From Lentisphaera profundi (GTDB lineage Bacteria > Verrucomicrobiota > Lentisphaeria > Lentisphaerales > Lentisphaeraceae), in assembly GCF_028728065.1 (NCBI RefSeq), contig NZ_CP117811.1, positions 372,001 to 436,000 of the forward strand: DNA of 64,000 bases, in the 5' to 3' direction. Under the pieces are notes generated by a model. That model had not been told where the DNA came from. It ran no database searches and was given only the letters and a program-made list of their open reading frames with translations. Each line of letters opens with the position of its first letter. The stretch's first letter is position 1. A program made the translations under genes and the position numbers. This document shows positions 41,326 to 50,935 of the stretch, one piece after another.

Positions 41326-42906
41326 TTAAGGGGTTTTGGATTCTTGATAAAACTGTTTGATTTCTTTTGGGCTAAAAGCGCTGCGATGAATCGAGAGGAA
41401 ATCAACTTGGCCAGGGGCATTGCGAATATCTTGGCTATTAAGAGGAACCCAATTCATGAGATCGCACCAACCCATATAACTTTCTTGTAAAGAAGCTGTA
41501 GCGATATGTCGTTGTGAAGTGACATCTTCTCCATTGATATAGATGAAGAACTCCTTTTTCTCGATGTCAAAAGTAAAAGAAAGTAAAATCCAATTTTTGA
41601 GAATCGATTCAGCATTAAAAAAGTCACTGCTTACAGTGAAGTTACTTTTGCTGCTCAATTTAAAAAATGAACCTTGTGGCACGGTCTGCAACTGTACGGT
41701 GAATTCATTGGGTTCCCATTTTTCACTTAAGAGGACACCTAAGTGATTATTATTGGTAAGATGTTCAAATTTCACCCAGAGATTCATGGTCATGGCAGGG
41801 AATTTTTCGTTGAGGAAAAATTTGACGCGATCATTAGGGCGTTGAAATTTTAAACTATGTGTCGTGGGAAAACGTCCTTCTGCCCATGTGGCACCAATAA
41901 TTTTGCCATGAGCAGGTAAGACTTCGCCGCGATACACTTCTTGAATGAGAGCTTTGTCATCATGTGGATTGGGTTTGAACTGATACATGAAAGCGGTATC
42001 TGGATCAGTTTTAAGTTTTTTGATAAGCTCTTGCCATTTGAGTAATTGACTTTGACTGCGATCCTTGGATTGTTGATGAATGGACTTTGTGCTGAGGTAG
42101 CTTTCTGCGTCAACGAGTTGTTTAGTGATTAAGGAAAAAGTTTGATTCTCGTGAATGATTTTTTTAAAACTATCATCGCTAAAGGAGATTGAGCCCAGAA
42201 AGCATGTAGCAGTCGCTTTGTGTTTTTGTATATTGACACCGAAGTCAGCACCTTGATCCAGTATTTGACCATGTTGTGTAAACGCTGCGAATCCTTTTCG
42301 TTTAATCAGTGACGTGAGTCTGACTTTTCCCTTTTTGATAAAGATTTTATTGCCGCTTTGGAGCTCGATTTCAGCGGGTGCCGTAATATTTAATTCCATG
42401 GCACTATCTAACTCAATGACAATCATTCCTTGATCGAGTTTGAGCCACCCAGTTTTTAAATCTTGTCCTTGTTTAAATTTAGGGTCAACAACATCGATAC
42501 TACTGCTGATGCTGGCAATGTAGGGTCGGTAAGGCTCCGTAAGCTCAAGGGCCTGAGTATTTTCTTCTGTGGTGACTTCGGTAGATTTATTTTTGAAGAG
42601 GAAGAAAGCGATGAAGGCGATTAAAGTCAAAACTATTATATATAAGACTGTGTGTGACTTCGAGTCAGTTTTTTTTTTCGGCTCACTTTCGCCAAGAGTT
42701 TTTTCATGAATAGAACGATTCTGAAGTCTGTCGCTAAGACTTAAATCTTGATCTCGTAAACTCAAAAAAATCAATTGCCCCTCAGGATTATTTTTTAATA
42801 GCTTATTGAGTTCTGTGCCTTCGTCTTCACTGAGTTCAGTATCATTTAATTGATGACTGAGTTCAAAGATGCGACGTGATTCGCGGGTGAATTTGAATTT
42901 ACTCAT
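41326..42906 (-). CDS. FecR-like membrane protein with LamG/ConA-like domain (anti-sigma candidate)
   Basis: A 526-residue single-pass protein. A cytoplasmic N-terminal helical region (about 1-85) resembles an anti-sigma domain and is followed by one membrane helix (about 88-106). A FecR-like beta domain (about 150-250, NKIFIKKGKVRLTS) and a LamG/concanavalin-like domain (about 330-520, MNLWVKFEHL...VDFLSIHRSAFSPKEIKQFY) follow. The sigma gene upstream overlaps it by four bases. In PVC bacteria such pairs stand beside PSCyt1 and DUF1501 genes, as here, and likely sense an outside glycan. Confidence 0.85.
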   Translation of the reverse strand: MSKFKFTRESRRIFELSHQLNDTELSEDEGTELNKLLKNNPEGQLIFLSLRDQDLSLSDRLQNRSIHEKTLGESEPKKKTDSKSHTVLYIIVLTLIAFIAFFLFKNKSTEVTTEENTQALELTEPYRPYIASISSSIDVVDPKFKQGQDLKTGWLKLDQGMIVIELDSAMELNITAPAEIELQSGNKIFIKKGKVRLTSLIKRKGFAAFTQHGQILDQGADFGVNIQKHKATATCFLGSISFSDDSFKKIIHENQTFSLITKQLVDAESYLSTKSIHQQSKDRSQSQLLKWQELIKKLKTDPDTAFMYQFKPNPHDDKALIQEVYRGEVLPAHGKIIGATWAEGRFPTTHSLKFQRPNDRVKFFLNEKFPAMTMNLWVKFEHLTNNNHLGVLLSEKWEPNEFTVQLQTVPQGSFFKLSSKSNFTVSSDFFNAESILKNWILLSFTFDIEKKEFFIYINGEDVTSQRHIATASLQESYMGWCDLMNWVPLNSQDIRNAPGQVDFLSIHRSAFSPKEIKQFYQESKTP

Positions 42907-43415
42907 GATTCATCTCCGCGGTTGAGACGTACACAGAGGAAAAGTTTTTGACGTATTTTTTGTAAGTTTTTACTGAGGGCATTCGCAGTCGTGTTACGCT
43001 TCTTCGCGAGTTCATTTATCTGGCCATCTTCGCAGTAACGGTACTCGATTAAGCGTCGATCTTCATTTTCTAACTTATAGAGGCATTCATCTAAATAAGA
43101 TTTTAGATTGTCGAGTTCAGTAGAAAATTCGGAAGAAGTATCGGCTAATTGCTCAAGGCAATCTTGGTCTAAGAATAAATTTTTCTTTTCGTTCTTGCGA
43201 TAATAATTTCTTATTTCATTATAGGCGAATTTGTAGGCCCAGGGAAGAAAGGGGTATTCCGAATTATAATTCTCATGTTTTTTCCATAAAACCATAGCGG
43301 TACACTGCATGACATCTTCCGCATCCTTAGTATGGAATACGAGTCGTTGAACGTAGGAGCGTATCTTGGGCTCGTACTTAATATATAAAGTCATGAATTG
43401 TTCAGAAGGGTGCAT
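42903..43415 (-). CDS. ECF sigma factor, Rhodopirellula/Verrucomicrobium family
   Basis: A 170-residue sigma factor. Region 2 reads FMTLYIKYEPKIRSYVQRLVFHTKDAEDVMQ with the LPWAYKFAYNEIRNYYRK segment. Region 4 (about 120-165) has LENEDRRLIEYRY and a degenerate helix-turn-helix (INELAKKRNTTANALSKNLQKIR). It is translationally coupled to its FecR-LamG partner and divergent from the PSCyt1 gene at 43573, which it may control. Confidence 0.9.
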   Translation of the reverse strand: MHPSEQFMTLYIKYEPKIRSYVQRLVFHTKDAEDVMQCTAMVLWKKHENYNSEYPFLPWAYKFAYNEIRNYYRKNEKKNLFLDQDCLEQLADTSSEFSTELDNLKSYLDECLYKLENEDRRLIEYRYCEDGQINELAKKRNTTANALSKNLQKIRQKLFLCVRLNRGDES

Positions 43416-43572
43416 AGGTAAGAAATCTCATAAGTTCGTTAATTATAATATCGTTAGCAAAGAATGAAATATGCCTAAACTTAGAAAAAATGTGATAAAA
43501 TAATTAATGAGCAGGCAGATATCCCTTTTTCTTGACGATCTAAAGGGCAGATCAAACATTTAAAAGGTTATT

Positions 43573-46503
43573 ATGAAATACTTTATCTTATTATTCAGTC
43601 TGTCGGCGGTCACGCTCGGTGCCGAAGAAACTGTGAGCTTCAATAAACAAATTCGACCCATCTTAGCAGATCGTTGTTATCATTGTCATGGACCCGATGC
43701 AGCTGAAGGTCAAAAAGGTGCTTTAAGACTAGATGACGAATCATCAGCTAAGGCTGATTTATATGCTTTGAAGAGAAAAAAACGCGGTAAGGCAGCTTTG
43801 CCAGCAGATGAAGCAAGCAAGAAAGCGCGTTATGCGATTGTCGAAGGAGACCTAGAGCATAGTACTTTGATAGAAAGAATATTTTCAGATGATGAAGATG
43901 AAATGATGCCTCCTGCAGACAGTGATTTACGTCTCAGTAAAGAAGAAAAAGATTTACTCAAACGCTGGATTCAACAAGGCGCAAAATGGGAAAAGCACTG
44001 GGCTTATGTAAGTCCCCAAAAAGCTGTTGTCAAAAAATCAAAAAACAGTATTAATGCGATTGATGATTACATAGCTAATCAATTGCGTTTAGAGAAACTA
44101 TCTCCAAGTCAAGCAGCGAATAAAGAAAAAATCATTCGTCGCCTTTCCTTAGATTTACGCGGCATACCTCCTTCTCTTAAAGAAGTCGATAGTTTCTTGG
44201 TAGATAAATCATCAAAAGCTTATGAGCGCGTGGTTGATGACTTTTTGGCGAGCCAGCACTATGGCGAGCGAATGGCCTTGGAATGGTTAGATTTAGCACG
44301 CTATGGCGATACTCGCGGACTGTTTGAAGATAGTTCACACCCGATTTGGCCTTGGAGAGATTGGGTCGTTAAAGCCTTTAATAATAATCAGCCCTTTGAT
44401 GATTTTATTCGTGAACAATTAGCGGGGGATTTATTAGAAAACCCCACGGATGAACAAATTTTAGCTACGGGTTTTAATCGTAATAACCCCACATCCAAAG
44501 AGGGTGGAATTATTGATGAAGAGTATTTGAAAATTTACGCGGCGGATCGTGTTAAAACCACTTCCATCACTTTTCTAGGGATGAGCTTAGAGTGTGCGCA
44601 ATGTCACGATCATAAATATGATCCATTAAGCCAGAAAGAGTTTTATGAAATGTCGGCCTTTTTTACTAATATTGCAGAAAAAGGTAAAGTAGATGATAAG
44701 CATGCTCCGGCCATGAAAGTTTATACCAAGGAATACGTGGATGGAGAAAAATCTTTGGTGGAAAAAGTGGCACTCTATGAGTCGAAACTTAAGGGTGAAG
44801 ATGGAATTCGTCCGGAGTTGAAATATAAAAAACAAGTTCCTGCAATAGAGAAAGTTAGCCTTATTCGAATCACAAGCAATAGTAAAAATCGCCCCTTATA
44901 TTTGGATGAAGTACAAGTTTTTTCTATGGGAAAAAATCTTGCTCCATTAGCTAAAGCGAGTCAGTCAACGACAATGAAAAAACAGTCGGCAGACAAAGCT
45001 ATTGATGGTATTTACTTAGAAGATAAAAAGGGAGCACATTATTCAGCAACAAATAAAGAAAAGAATAGTTCTTGGGAATTAGCACTCGCTGAAGAGAGTG
45101 CGATTGAGTCACTCATCCTTTGGCCTGCAGATAATTTGCCGAGGGATCTCAATATAAAAATTGAACTATTGGATAAGCAAAAGAAAGTCGTCAAGGAGTA
45201 TAAAAAGTCTCTCAAGCCTAAACAAGTTTTATTGTTTGGCGCGATTGAGCAAGGGATATTTAGCGCTGAATTAAACGCTTTGTTAATGACTGATTTTCCC
45301 GAGTCAAAAAGAGCTCAGGCCTTATATAGAATTGAGTTATTAAAAGAAAATACAGCCACAAAAAATGATGCCATGGCCTTGGTTAAGAATCGCAATGACT
45401 TAGTTGCTTGGCGCAAAAATATTCCTGTCTCTATGATTATGAAAGAACGTGAGGGAGAAGCACGTAAAGTGCATATTTTAGATCGTGGTGATTATACCGC
45501 TAAAAAAGAAGAAGTTTTCCCCCATGTGCCGCGAGCGATTTTGAGTTTTGAGGGTTTTGAAAAAAATCGTTTGGGCTTAGCTGACTGGATAGTCGATAAG
45601 GGTAATCCCTTAACATCGCGAGTGACAATTAATCGTTACTGGCAATTGATTTTTGGCCGTGGGATTGTGAGAACAACGGAAGACTTTGGTTTACAGGGTG
45701 AGCTTCCTTCTAATCCTGAATTATTAGATTATTTGGCGGTGGAATTCATTGAGAGTGGATGGGATTTGAAACATATGATAAAGCTTATGGTGATGTCGGC
45801 CACTTATCGTCAAACGACAGTGGTAAGCCCTATAAAAAGGAAGACTGATCCAGAAAATATTCACCTTTCTTATGCTTCGCGTCAGCGTTTACAAGCAGAA
45901 CTTATCCGCGATAATTCACTGGCTATTAGTGGACTACTCAATACCAAGATTGGAGGAGCCCCAGTACGCGTGTATCAACCACCAGGATTATGGAAAGAAA
46001 AGACAACGAAGATGCCTTTCGTTCAGGATAAGGGCGATAAACTCTATCGTAAAACACTCTATGCTTTTTGGAGACGTACCTCACCTCACCCAAGCAGTGT
46101 ACTTTTTGATGCCACAGATCGTACAACTTGTGCAGCAAGGCGTGCTCAGACAAACACCCCATTGCAAGCCTTAGTTCTTCTCAATGATGTTCAGCATGTC
46201 GAATCCGCACGAATATTGGCAGAGCGAATGATGGTCGAGGGTGGAGAGAGCTTAGCAGATAAATTGAGCTTTGCTTGGCGCCTTGCAACGGCTCGTCAGC
46301 CAAGCAAGACGGAGCTTGCTGTATTGTCAAAGGAATATGAATTGCGCGTGAAAGAGTTTACTGCCCAAAAAGAAGAAGCTAAAAAATTAGTTTCTGCGGG
46401 GGACTATAAGCAAAATGTAAAGTTAAATAACGTTGAGCAAGCAGCCTATATGATTGTCGCTCAAATGATTTTAAATCTCGATGAAACGATTACAAGAAAC
46501 TAA
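43573..46503 (+). CDS. PSCyt1-DUF1549-DUF1553 secreted protein
   Basis: A 976-residue exported protein of a family hugely expanded in PVC bacteria. After the signal peptide comes a cytochrome-like PSCyt1 domain (IRPILADRCYHCHGPD, CxxCH). DUF1549 (about 165-360) includes the second haem-like CAQCHDHKYDPLSQKEFY. A beta-rich F5/8-like insert (about 425-570) precedes DUF1553 (about 665-945, with NPLTSRVTINRYWQLIFGRG and FGLQGELPSNPELLDYLA). It is thought to act in carbohydrate or sulfatase-linked oxidation outside the cell, but no reaction is established. Paired with the DUF1501 gene nine bases downstream. Confidence 0.93.
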   Translation: MKYFILLFSLSAVTLGAEETVSFNKQIRPILADRCYHCHGPDAAEGQKGALRLDDESSAKADLYALKRKKRGKAALPADEASKKARYAIVEGDLEHSTLIERIFSDDEDEMMPPADSDLRLSKEEKDLLKRWIQQGAKWEKHWAYVSPQKAVVKKSKNSINAIDDYIANQLRLEKLSPSQAANKEKIIRRLSLDLRGIPPSLKEVDSFLVDKSSKAYERVVDDFLASQHYGERMALEWLDLARYGDTRGLFEDSSHPIWPWRDWVVKAFNNNQPFDDFIREQLAGDLLENPTDEQILATGFNRNNPTSKEGGIIDEEYLKIYAADRVKTTSITFLGMSLECAQCHDHKYDPLSQKEFYEMSAFFTNIAEKGKVDDKHAPAMKVYTKEYVDGEKSLVEKVALYESKLKGEDGIRPELKYKKQVPAIEKVSLIRITSNSKNRPLYLDEVQVFSMGKNLAPLAKASQSTTMKKQSADKAIDGIYLEDKKGAHYSATNKEKNSSWELALAEESAIESLILWPADNLPRDLNIKIELLDKQKKVVKEYKKSLKPKQVLLFGAIEQGIFSAELNALLMTDFPESKRAQALYRIELLKENTATKNDAMALVKNRNDLVAWRKNIPVSMIMKEREGEARKVHILDRGDYTAKKEEVFPHVPRAILSFEGFEKNRLGLADWIVDKGNPLTSRVTINRYWQLIFGRGIVRTTEDFGLQGELPSNPELLDYLAVEFIESGWDLKHMIKLMVMSATYRQTTVVSPIKRKTDPENIHLSYASRQRLQAELIRDNSLAISGLLNTKIGGAPVRVYQPPGLWKEKTTKMPFVQDKGDKLYRKTLYAFWRRTSPHPSSVLFDATDRTTCAARRAQTNTPLQALVLLNDVQHVESARILAERMMVEGGESLADKLSFAWRLATARQPSKTELAVLSKEYELRVKEFTAQKEEAKKLVSAGDYKQNVKLNNVEQAAYMIVAQMILNLDETITRN

Positions 46504-46512
46504 GGACTTGCC

Positions 46513-47982
46513 ATGAATAATAATTTTTCAAATCCATTTGATCGTCGCCAGTTTTTTAAACAAAGTGGTGCAGGCCTCGGAGGCTTAGCTCTTTCAAGTC
46601 TTATGAGTCCTGATTTAATAGCGAAGGATATTCAATCCCAACTCCCTCATTTTGCCCCCAAGGCTAAACGCGTTATTTTTCTCTTTATGAGTGGAGGTCC
46701 CTCTCAGCAGGATATGTTTGATCACAAGCCACTTTTACGTGAATTTCATGGGAAAGAACTCTTTAAAACCAAGCAAAAAGATGGCTCTTGGTCGAAAGAA
46801 GGTTTTATCAAAAAAGAGCAACGCCTTACGGGCATGACTTCTGGGCAGAAAGGCTTCCCGATTGCGGGACACAAATGGGATTTTAAGCAGCATGGCAAGA
46901 GTGGTGCATGGATTAGTTCCTTGATGCCTCATACCGCGAAAATTGCCGATGATCTTTGTTTTATCAAGAGTATGCATACCGACGCGATTAATCACGATCC
47001 TGGCATGACATTTTTTCAGACGGGCTCGCAAATTCCAGGTCGTCCTAGTATTGGCTCATGGTTGAGCTACGGCTTGGGCAGTATGAATAAAAATTTACCT
47101 GAATTCACGGTGCTTATGTCTAATGGTACAGGCCGTCCTGGTGGTCAGCCCATTTATACCAAACTATGGGGTAATGGCTTTTTGCCCTCAGTTCATCAAG
47201 GAGTTCAGTTCCGCAGTGGCAAAGATCCTGTACTTTACCTAAATAATCCCAAAGGAGAAAATCCAAAGAGTCGTCGACGCATGCTCGATGGTTTGAAAGA
47301 ACTCAACCAAGAAGCCTATAATGAGCATTTTGATCCAGAAACTCAAACGCGAATTAATCAATATGAAATGGCCTACCGTATGCAGACGTCGGTGCCAGAT
47401 GCGCTCGATATAAGTAAGGAGAGTGAGGCCACGTTTGAAATGTATGGACCGAATTCTAAGACGCCGGGAACTTTTGCCGCCAATTGTATCTTAGCTCGAC
47501 GTCAGGCCGAAAAAGGCGTACGTTTTATTCAGCTTTACCATAGGGGTTGGGATCAGCATGGTGGAATTCCAAAGGCCTTGCCTAAACAATGTGATGACGT
47601 GGATCAAGCTTCGGCTGCTTTAGTGACGGACCTGAAACAAAGAGGGATGTTAGACGATACACTCGTTGTTTGGGGTGGAGAGTTTGGACGTACGGCCTAT
47701 TGCCAAGGGAAATTGACTGAGAAGGAATATGGGCGTGATCATCATCCACGTGCTTTTACTTATTGGATGGCCGGTGGTGGAGTAAAGCCAGGTATGACCC
47801 ATGGTGAGACCGATGAGTTCTCTTATAATATCGTCAAAGATGGTGTTCACGTACATGACTTTCACGCAACTATGTTACACCTCTTGGGAGTTGATCACGA
47901 GCGTTTGACCTACAAATACCAAGGTCGTCGCTTTCGTCTCACTGATGTCCATGGTCACGTGGTCAAAAACATCTTAGCCTAA
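46513..47982 (+). CDS. DUF1501 protein, Tat-exported
   Basis: A 489-residue protein of the sulfatase/phosphatase-like fold family DUF1501. The signal has the twin-arginine motif DRRQFFKQ. Conserved stretches include FLFMSGGPSQQDMFDHKP, HGGIP, and VVWGGEFGRTAY with GRDHHPRAFTYWMAGGGVKPG. Tat export implies folding, perhaps metal loading, in the cytoplasm. It is the standard partner of PSCyt1-DUF1553 genes. The ribosome site is AAGGAC. Confidence 0.93.
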   Translation: MNNNFSNPFDRRQFFKQSGAGLGGLALSSLMSPDLIAKDIQSQLPHFAPKAKRVIFLFMSGGPSQQDMFDHKPLLREFHGKELFKTKQKDGSWSKEGFIKKEQRLTGMTSGQKGFPIAGHKWDFKQHGKSGAWISSLMPHTAKIADDLCFIKSMHTDAINHDPGMTFFQTGSQIPGRPSIGSWLSYGLGSMNKNLPEFTVLMSNGTGRPGGQPIYTKLWGNGFLPSVHQGVQFRSGKDPVLYLNNPKGENPKSRRRMLDGLKELNQEAYNEHFDPETQTRINQYEMAYRMQTSVPDALDISKESEATFEMYGPNSKTPGTFAANCILARRQAEKGVRFIQLYHRGWDQHGGIPKALPKQCDDVDQASAALVTDLKQRGMLDDTLVVWGGEFGRTAYCQGKLTEKEYGRDHHPRAFTYWMAGGGVKPGMTHGETDEFSYNIVKDGVHVHDFHATMLHLLGVDHERLTYKYQGRRFRLTDVHGHVVKNILA

Positions 47983-48013
47983 GGCAGATAGAATCATTCT
48001 AGAACCTAGGAAG

Positions 48014-48062
48014 AAAGAAACTTAAGTCTATAATTAAAGATAAATCAGACTTAAGTTTCTTT
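48014..48062. terminator. Bidirectional terminator
   Basis: AAAGAAACTTAAGTCT (48014-48029) and its exact complement (48047-48062) form a 16-bp perfect stem around a 17-base loop. A-rich flank on one side and T-rich on the other serve both converging genes (47982 and 48072). Confidence 0.85.
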
Positions 48063-48071
48063 TGAATTAGC

Positions 48072-49232
48072 TTAGCAATTTACTATTGGGGTAATAGGAG
48101 CATGCGGATAGTCAGGTGAACGATTCTGGAAGGACAGAATAGAGGGGTCCTTAATGACGCCACCATCAATGTTGATAGCGCGTTGAATAGTGGTATTTTT
48201 CATCCAACTCTCACGACCTGCGAGTACAGTGGGTAAATGGACAATAAGTGCGGCCGAAATGGAACGTGAAGCACTTTCCCATAGATAGCTGGGAGTATGA
48301 TCCACGGCGTAATAATCGACGGATTTATATTTAAACATCGGGTTCTTAAATGTCGTTGGTTTGGCAAAAAAGAATCCCATCCCCTCGTCACAACTGACAT
48401 CGATAATTAGGGTATTTGCTTTAAGGCATGAGCTTTCTTCCTCTGTTACAAAATGTCGAGGGTTAGCCGTTTCTTGGAAAGTTCCATTGATGAGGATGTC
48501 AGTTTCATTAATGAGTTCTGACAAGGAACGTTCGCTGCCATCGTGCTCGACTACGACCATGCGTGCTTCACCCTCATTACCTGAGCGTAGACGGACATAG
48601 TGGCAATCAAGGACCTCTTCACGGACTTCGTGATCGGGGCGCTGCACACAGATGGTGATATCTCTAAAGCCATGTGCTTTGAGTGCGTATATAGCGCCAC
48701 GACTTACGGCACCGAAACTAAAAATCATCGTTTTGCGTTGGTTGCCATAATGACCATCAATACCTTTGAGTTGCAAGGCATGTAATACGGCGCAGTAGCC
48801 AGCCATTTCGTTATTCTTATAGAAGGTATGGCGACCGATACGACCTGTGGGGCTCCAAACGAACATCTCTTCAAAGGCAATGAGTGTAAGCTTACGATCT
48901 ACTGCCGCTTGAGTAATATCTCTTTGCTGGACACAATGCACATAACCCCAAAGAGTTCCTCCTTCGCGAAGTTCTTCTAAATCAGCTAGTATGGGTTTAG
49001 CAATAATCACGCGACCGATGTCTGCTAATAATGTGTGGCGTGAGGCAATTCCCCCTGACTGGGCGGCAATTTCTTCATCTGATATACCAAATGGTTCGCC
49101 ATAGCCTTCTTCAAAAATAAGTTGCTGACAAATTTCTTTTGGGAGTCGCTGTAAATGTTCTGGGTGAATGGGAACTCGACGCTCATCTTCTTTTTTTGAA
49201 GTCCCAATGACTCCGATGCTTGACTTATTCAT
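48072..49232 (-). CDS. N5-(carboxyethyl)ornithine synthase-like / alanine dehydrogenase family enzyme
   Basis: A 386-residue NAD(P)-dependent enzyme of the AlaDH/PNT family. The N-terminus is IGVIGTSKKEDERRVPIHPEHL. The nucleotide-binding turn is SFGAVSRGAIYALKAHGF (a degenerate GxGxxG), and GTLWGYVHCVQQ replaces the alanine dehydrogenase substrate loop. Overall it is closer to carboxyethylornithine synthase than to alanine dehydrogenase; the true substrate pair is uncertain. The start has AAGGGAA upstream. It is flanked by a terminator on its downstream side. Confidence 0.72.
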   Translation of the reverse strand: MNKSSIGVIGTSKKEDERRVPIHPEHLQRLPKEICQQLIFEEGYGEPFGISDEEIAAQSGGIASRHTLLADIGRVIIAKPILADLEELREGGTLWGYVHCVQQRDITQAAVDRKLTLIAFEEMFVWSPTGRIGRHTFYKNNEMAGYCAVLHALQLKGIDGHYGNQRKTMIFSFGAVSRGAIYALKAHGFRDITICVQRPDHEVREEVLDCHYVRLRSGNEGEARMVVVEHDGSERSLSELINETDILINGTFQETANPRHFVTEEESSCLKANTLIIDVSCDEGMGFFFAKPTTFKNPMFKYKSVDYYAVDHTPSYLWESASRSISAALIVHLPTVLAGRESWMKNTTIQRAINIDGGVIKDPSILSFQNRSPDYPHAPITPIVNC

Positions 49233-49623
49233 GTAGTTCCCTTGTTATTAAATAGATTAATATATGTGACTGCATGAACGAATAATTCGTTTCGCCAATA
49301 GGCCTGCTGATGTAGTACGTGGTATAAAACAATCGTATATGGGTTTCGTTTTCAGAAACTGAATACAAATGAGGTAGGGTATAGAGGGGCTAGAGAGCAG
49401 GTACTCGTAGGCATGGATAGCTCAGCGCATAAGTGAGCGTGGATAGAGTGCTTGATTAGCTTAATCTTTGAATGATGATAAGAGGTGATAACTGTTAGCT
49501 ACCGTGACCATCTTTTTCATCGGCTAGATTTTTTGGAGGGTAGTTCATTATGGCTACCACAGTGGTCAAAGAATGGTTTAGTATAGCCTTCCTACAACAT
49601 TTAGCGAGGAGTCAAGAATGTCT
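49233..49623. other. Intergenic stretch with repeat traces
   Basis: No gene is evident. It holds CAGGTACTCGTAGGCATGGAT (in part, 49398-49418), a variant of the sequence at 16025-16048, then a GCTCA/TGAGC hairpin and a GCTACC...GGTAGC-like pair near 49500-49570. These are probably dispersed intergenic repeats. Confidence 0.4.
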
Positions 49624-50184
49624 CTACTTATGTGGGTTTTGAAAGAGAGGCTTACATAGAACCTGAAAAACACGTCTGCGTTGATTGCAAATCATTTTAT
49701 TTGAGCCATGAAATAATAAAGGTTTAAAGAGGATGACTTCTCCTCGTTCATTATCTAAGAAAATAGGATTGTCTTTCGAGCAGGTCTTATGACTCTGTGG
49801 GACCACTTTTAAGGCGCCATTTTGATGATCACTTTTATCTAGATTGATTCTAAACCATAGACCCTTTTCTTGTAGCTTTTGATTATGATCCTGTTCTAAA
49901 TAATCGGGGAAGTTTAAATCTTGATGAAGTGCCAAAGGCCAGTTTTTACTGAAGTTTTTTTCTATGTAAAAGCAATAGTTAGTAGAGCGATAATGTAAGT
50001 CTAGTTCTTGAAGCTTTTTATCGATCAAAATTCTAAGTTCTGGGTAGAGCGAAAAGATATTCTTTCGCTCTTCAAGAGCTAAGTTTTTAACATGACATGA
50101 GATGACTTCCAATTCTTGAACTTGCTCTTCATCAAAAGGAAAAATATTTTTTACATAGCCAAGTTTTGAGAGAGCTTCAAGCAT
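49624..50184 (-). CDS. Phytanoyl-CoA dioxygenase-like (PhyH) 2-oxoglutarate oxygenase
   Basis: A 186-residue protein with the Fe(II)/2-oxoglutarate facial triad: HxD in LHQDLNFPD and the distal His in LLFHGSNKM, plus the Arg of RRRVFQVL. The GALKVVPQSHK turn is diagnostic of PhyH proteins. It is shorter than usual, about 250-290, lacking part of the N-terminus. It likely hydroxylates a small molecule; the substrate is unknown. It follows the SGNH hydrolase gene by 16 bases, so the two probably form an operon. Confidence 0.75.
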   Translation of the reverse strand: MLEALSKLGYVKNIFPFDEEQVQELEVISCHVKNLALEERKNIFSLYPELRILIDKKLQELDLHYRSTNYCFYIEKNFSKNWPLALHQDLNFPDYLEQDHNQKLQEKGLWFRINLDKSDHQNGALKVVPQSHKTCSKDNPIFLDNERGEVILFKPLLFHGSNKMICNQRRRVFQVLCKPLFQNPHK

Positions 50185-50200
50185 GTGATCAATAGGTGGA

Positions 50201-50872
50201 TTACTTGTTTAAATTCTTTTCGATGGAGGCAGCGACTTGCTGAGCGAGCTTTTGTGAACCTTCTTTTGTGTAGTGAACATTATCAGGGGCAATGGCGTAT
50301 TTTTTCAATTGAGGTGCCATTAGAGCGTGAAGATCATTTATTTGGACATTGTGTTTTTTCATGACACGCAAGGCAGCATCTAAATATTCTTGTTCTTGCG
50401 CAGCAGAAATAACGACGGAAGTTTTGAAGCGCTTGATCATAGTTTTTTCTGGAGCGGGACAAACAGGCGTGGTGGTGGCCCAAATGAGTTTTGCCTGAGT
50501 CTTTTCTAATCGTACAAGCAATTGCTCGAGTCTCTGTTCATACATTGCTGGTGAACGATCGTCTTTAGCGTATGGCCAGCCATACATATCCCATAGTCCC
50601 CAATTAAAATGAATGATGTCCCACTGGCCATCACCTAGCCATTTATCAATATTTTTCACGGCTCTGATTGTCGGTCCTGCATTGCCTTTATGACGTTGAA
50701 CATTGGCTTTGTCCTTTAGTAACTTTATCACTTCAGGGGTGTAGCCAATGGAGATGGAGTCGCCAATGATTAATACCTTAGGCAGTGGAGTTTTTACCGG
50801 AGCTTGCTCGGCAAAAAGTGATGTGATAGCGAAAGTCGATAAAAGTAGGGCAGTGATGAGTGATTTTTTCAT
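50201..50872 (-). CDS. Secreted SGNH/GDSL hydrolase
   Basis: A 223-residue exported esterase-type protein. A signal peptide (1-21, ITSLFA|EQA) is followed by block I GDSISIG with the Ser nucleophile and a possible block III at HFNWGLWD. The C-terminal DxxH is DNVHYTKEG, giving Asp and His. Such PVC proteins probably remove acetyl groups from glycans. The ribosome site AAGGAAAA is good. Confidence 0.85.
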   Translation of the reverse strand: MKKSLITALLLSTFAITSLFAEQAPVKTPLPKVLIIGDSISIGYTPEVIKLLKDKANVQRHKGNAGPTIRAVKNIDKWLGDGQWDIIHFNWGLWDMYGWPYAKDDRSPAMYEQRLEQLLVRLEKTQAKLIWATTTPVCPAPEKTMIKRFKTSVVISAAQEQEYLDAALRVMKKHNVQINDLHALMAPQLKKYAIAPDNVHYTKEGSQKLAQQVAASIEKNLNK

Positions 50873-50935
50873 TTCTTTTTCCTTGCTTATGTTTGATCGA
50901 AGTGGAGTTAAAGTTAGATGCTTATTCTAGCATAT

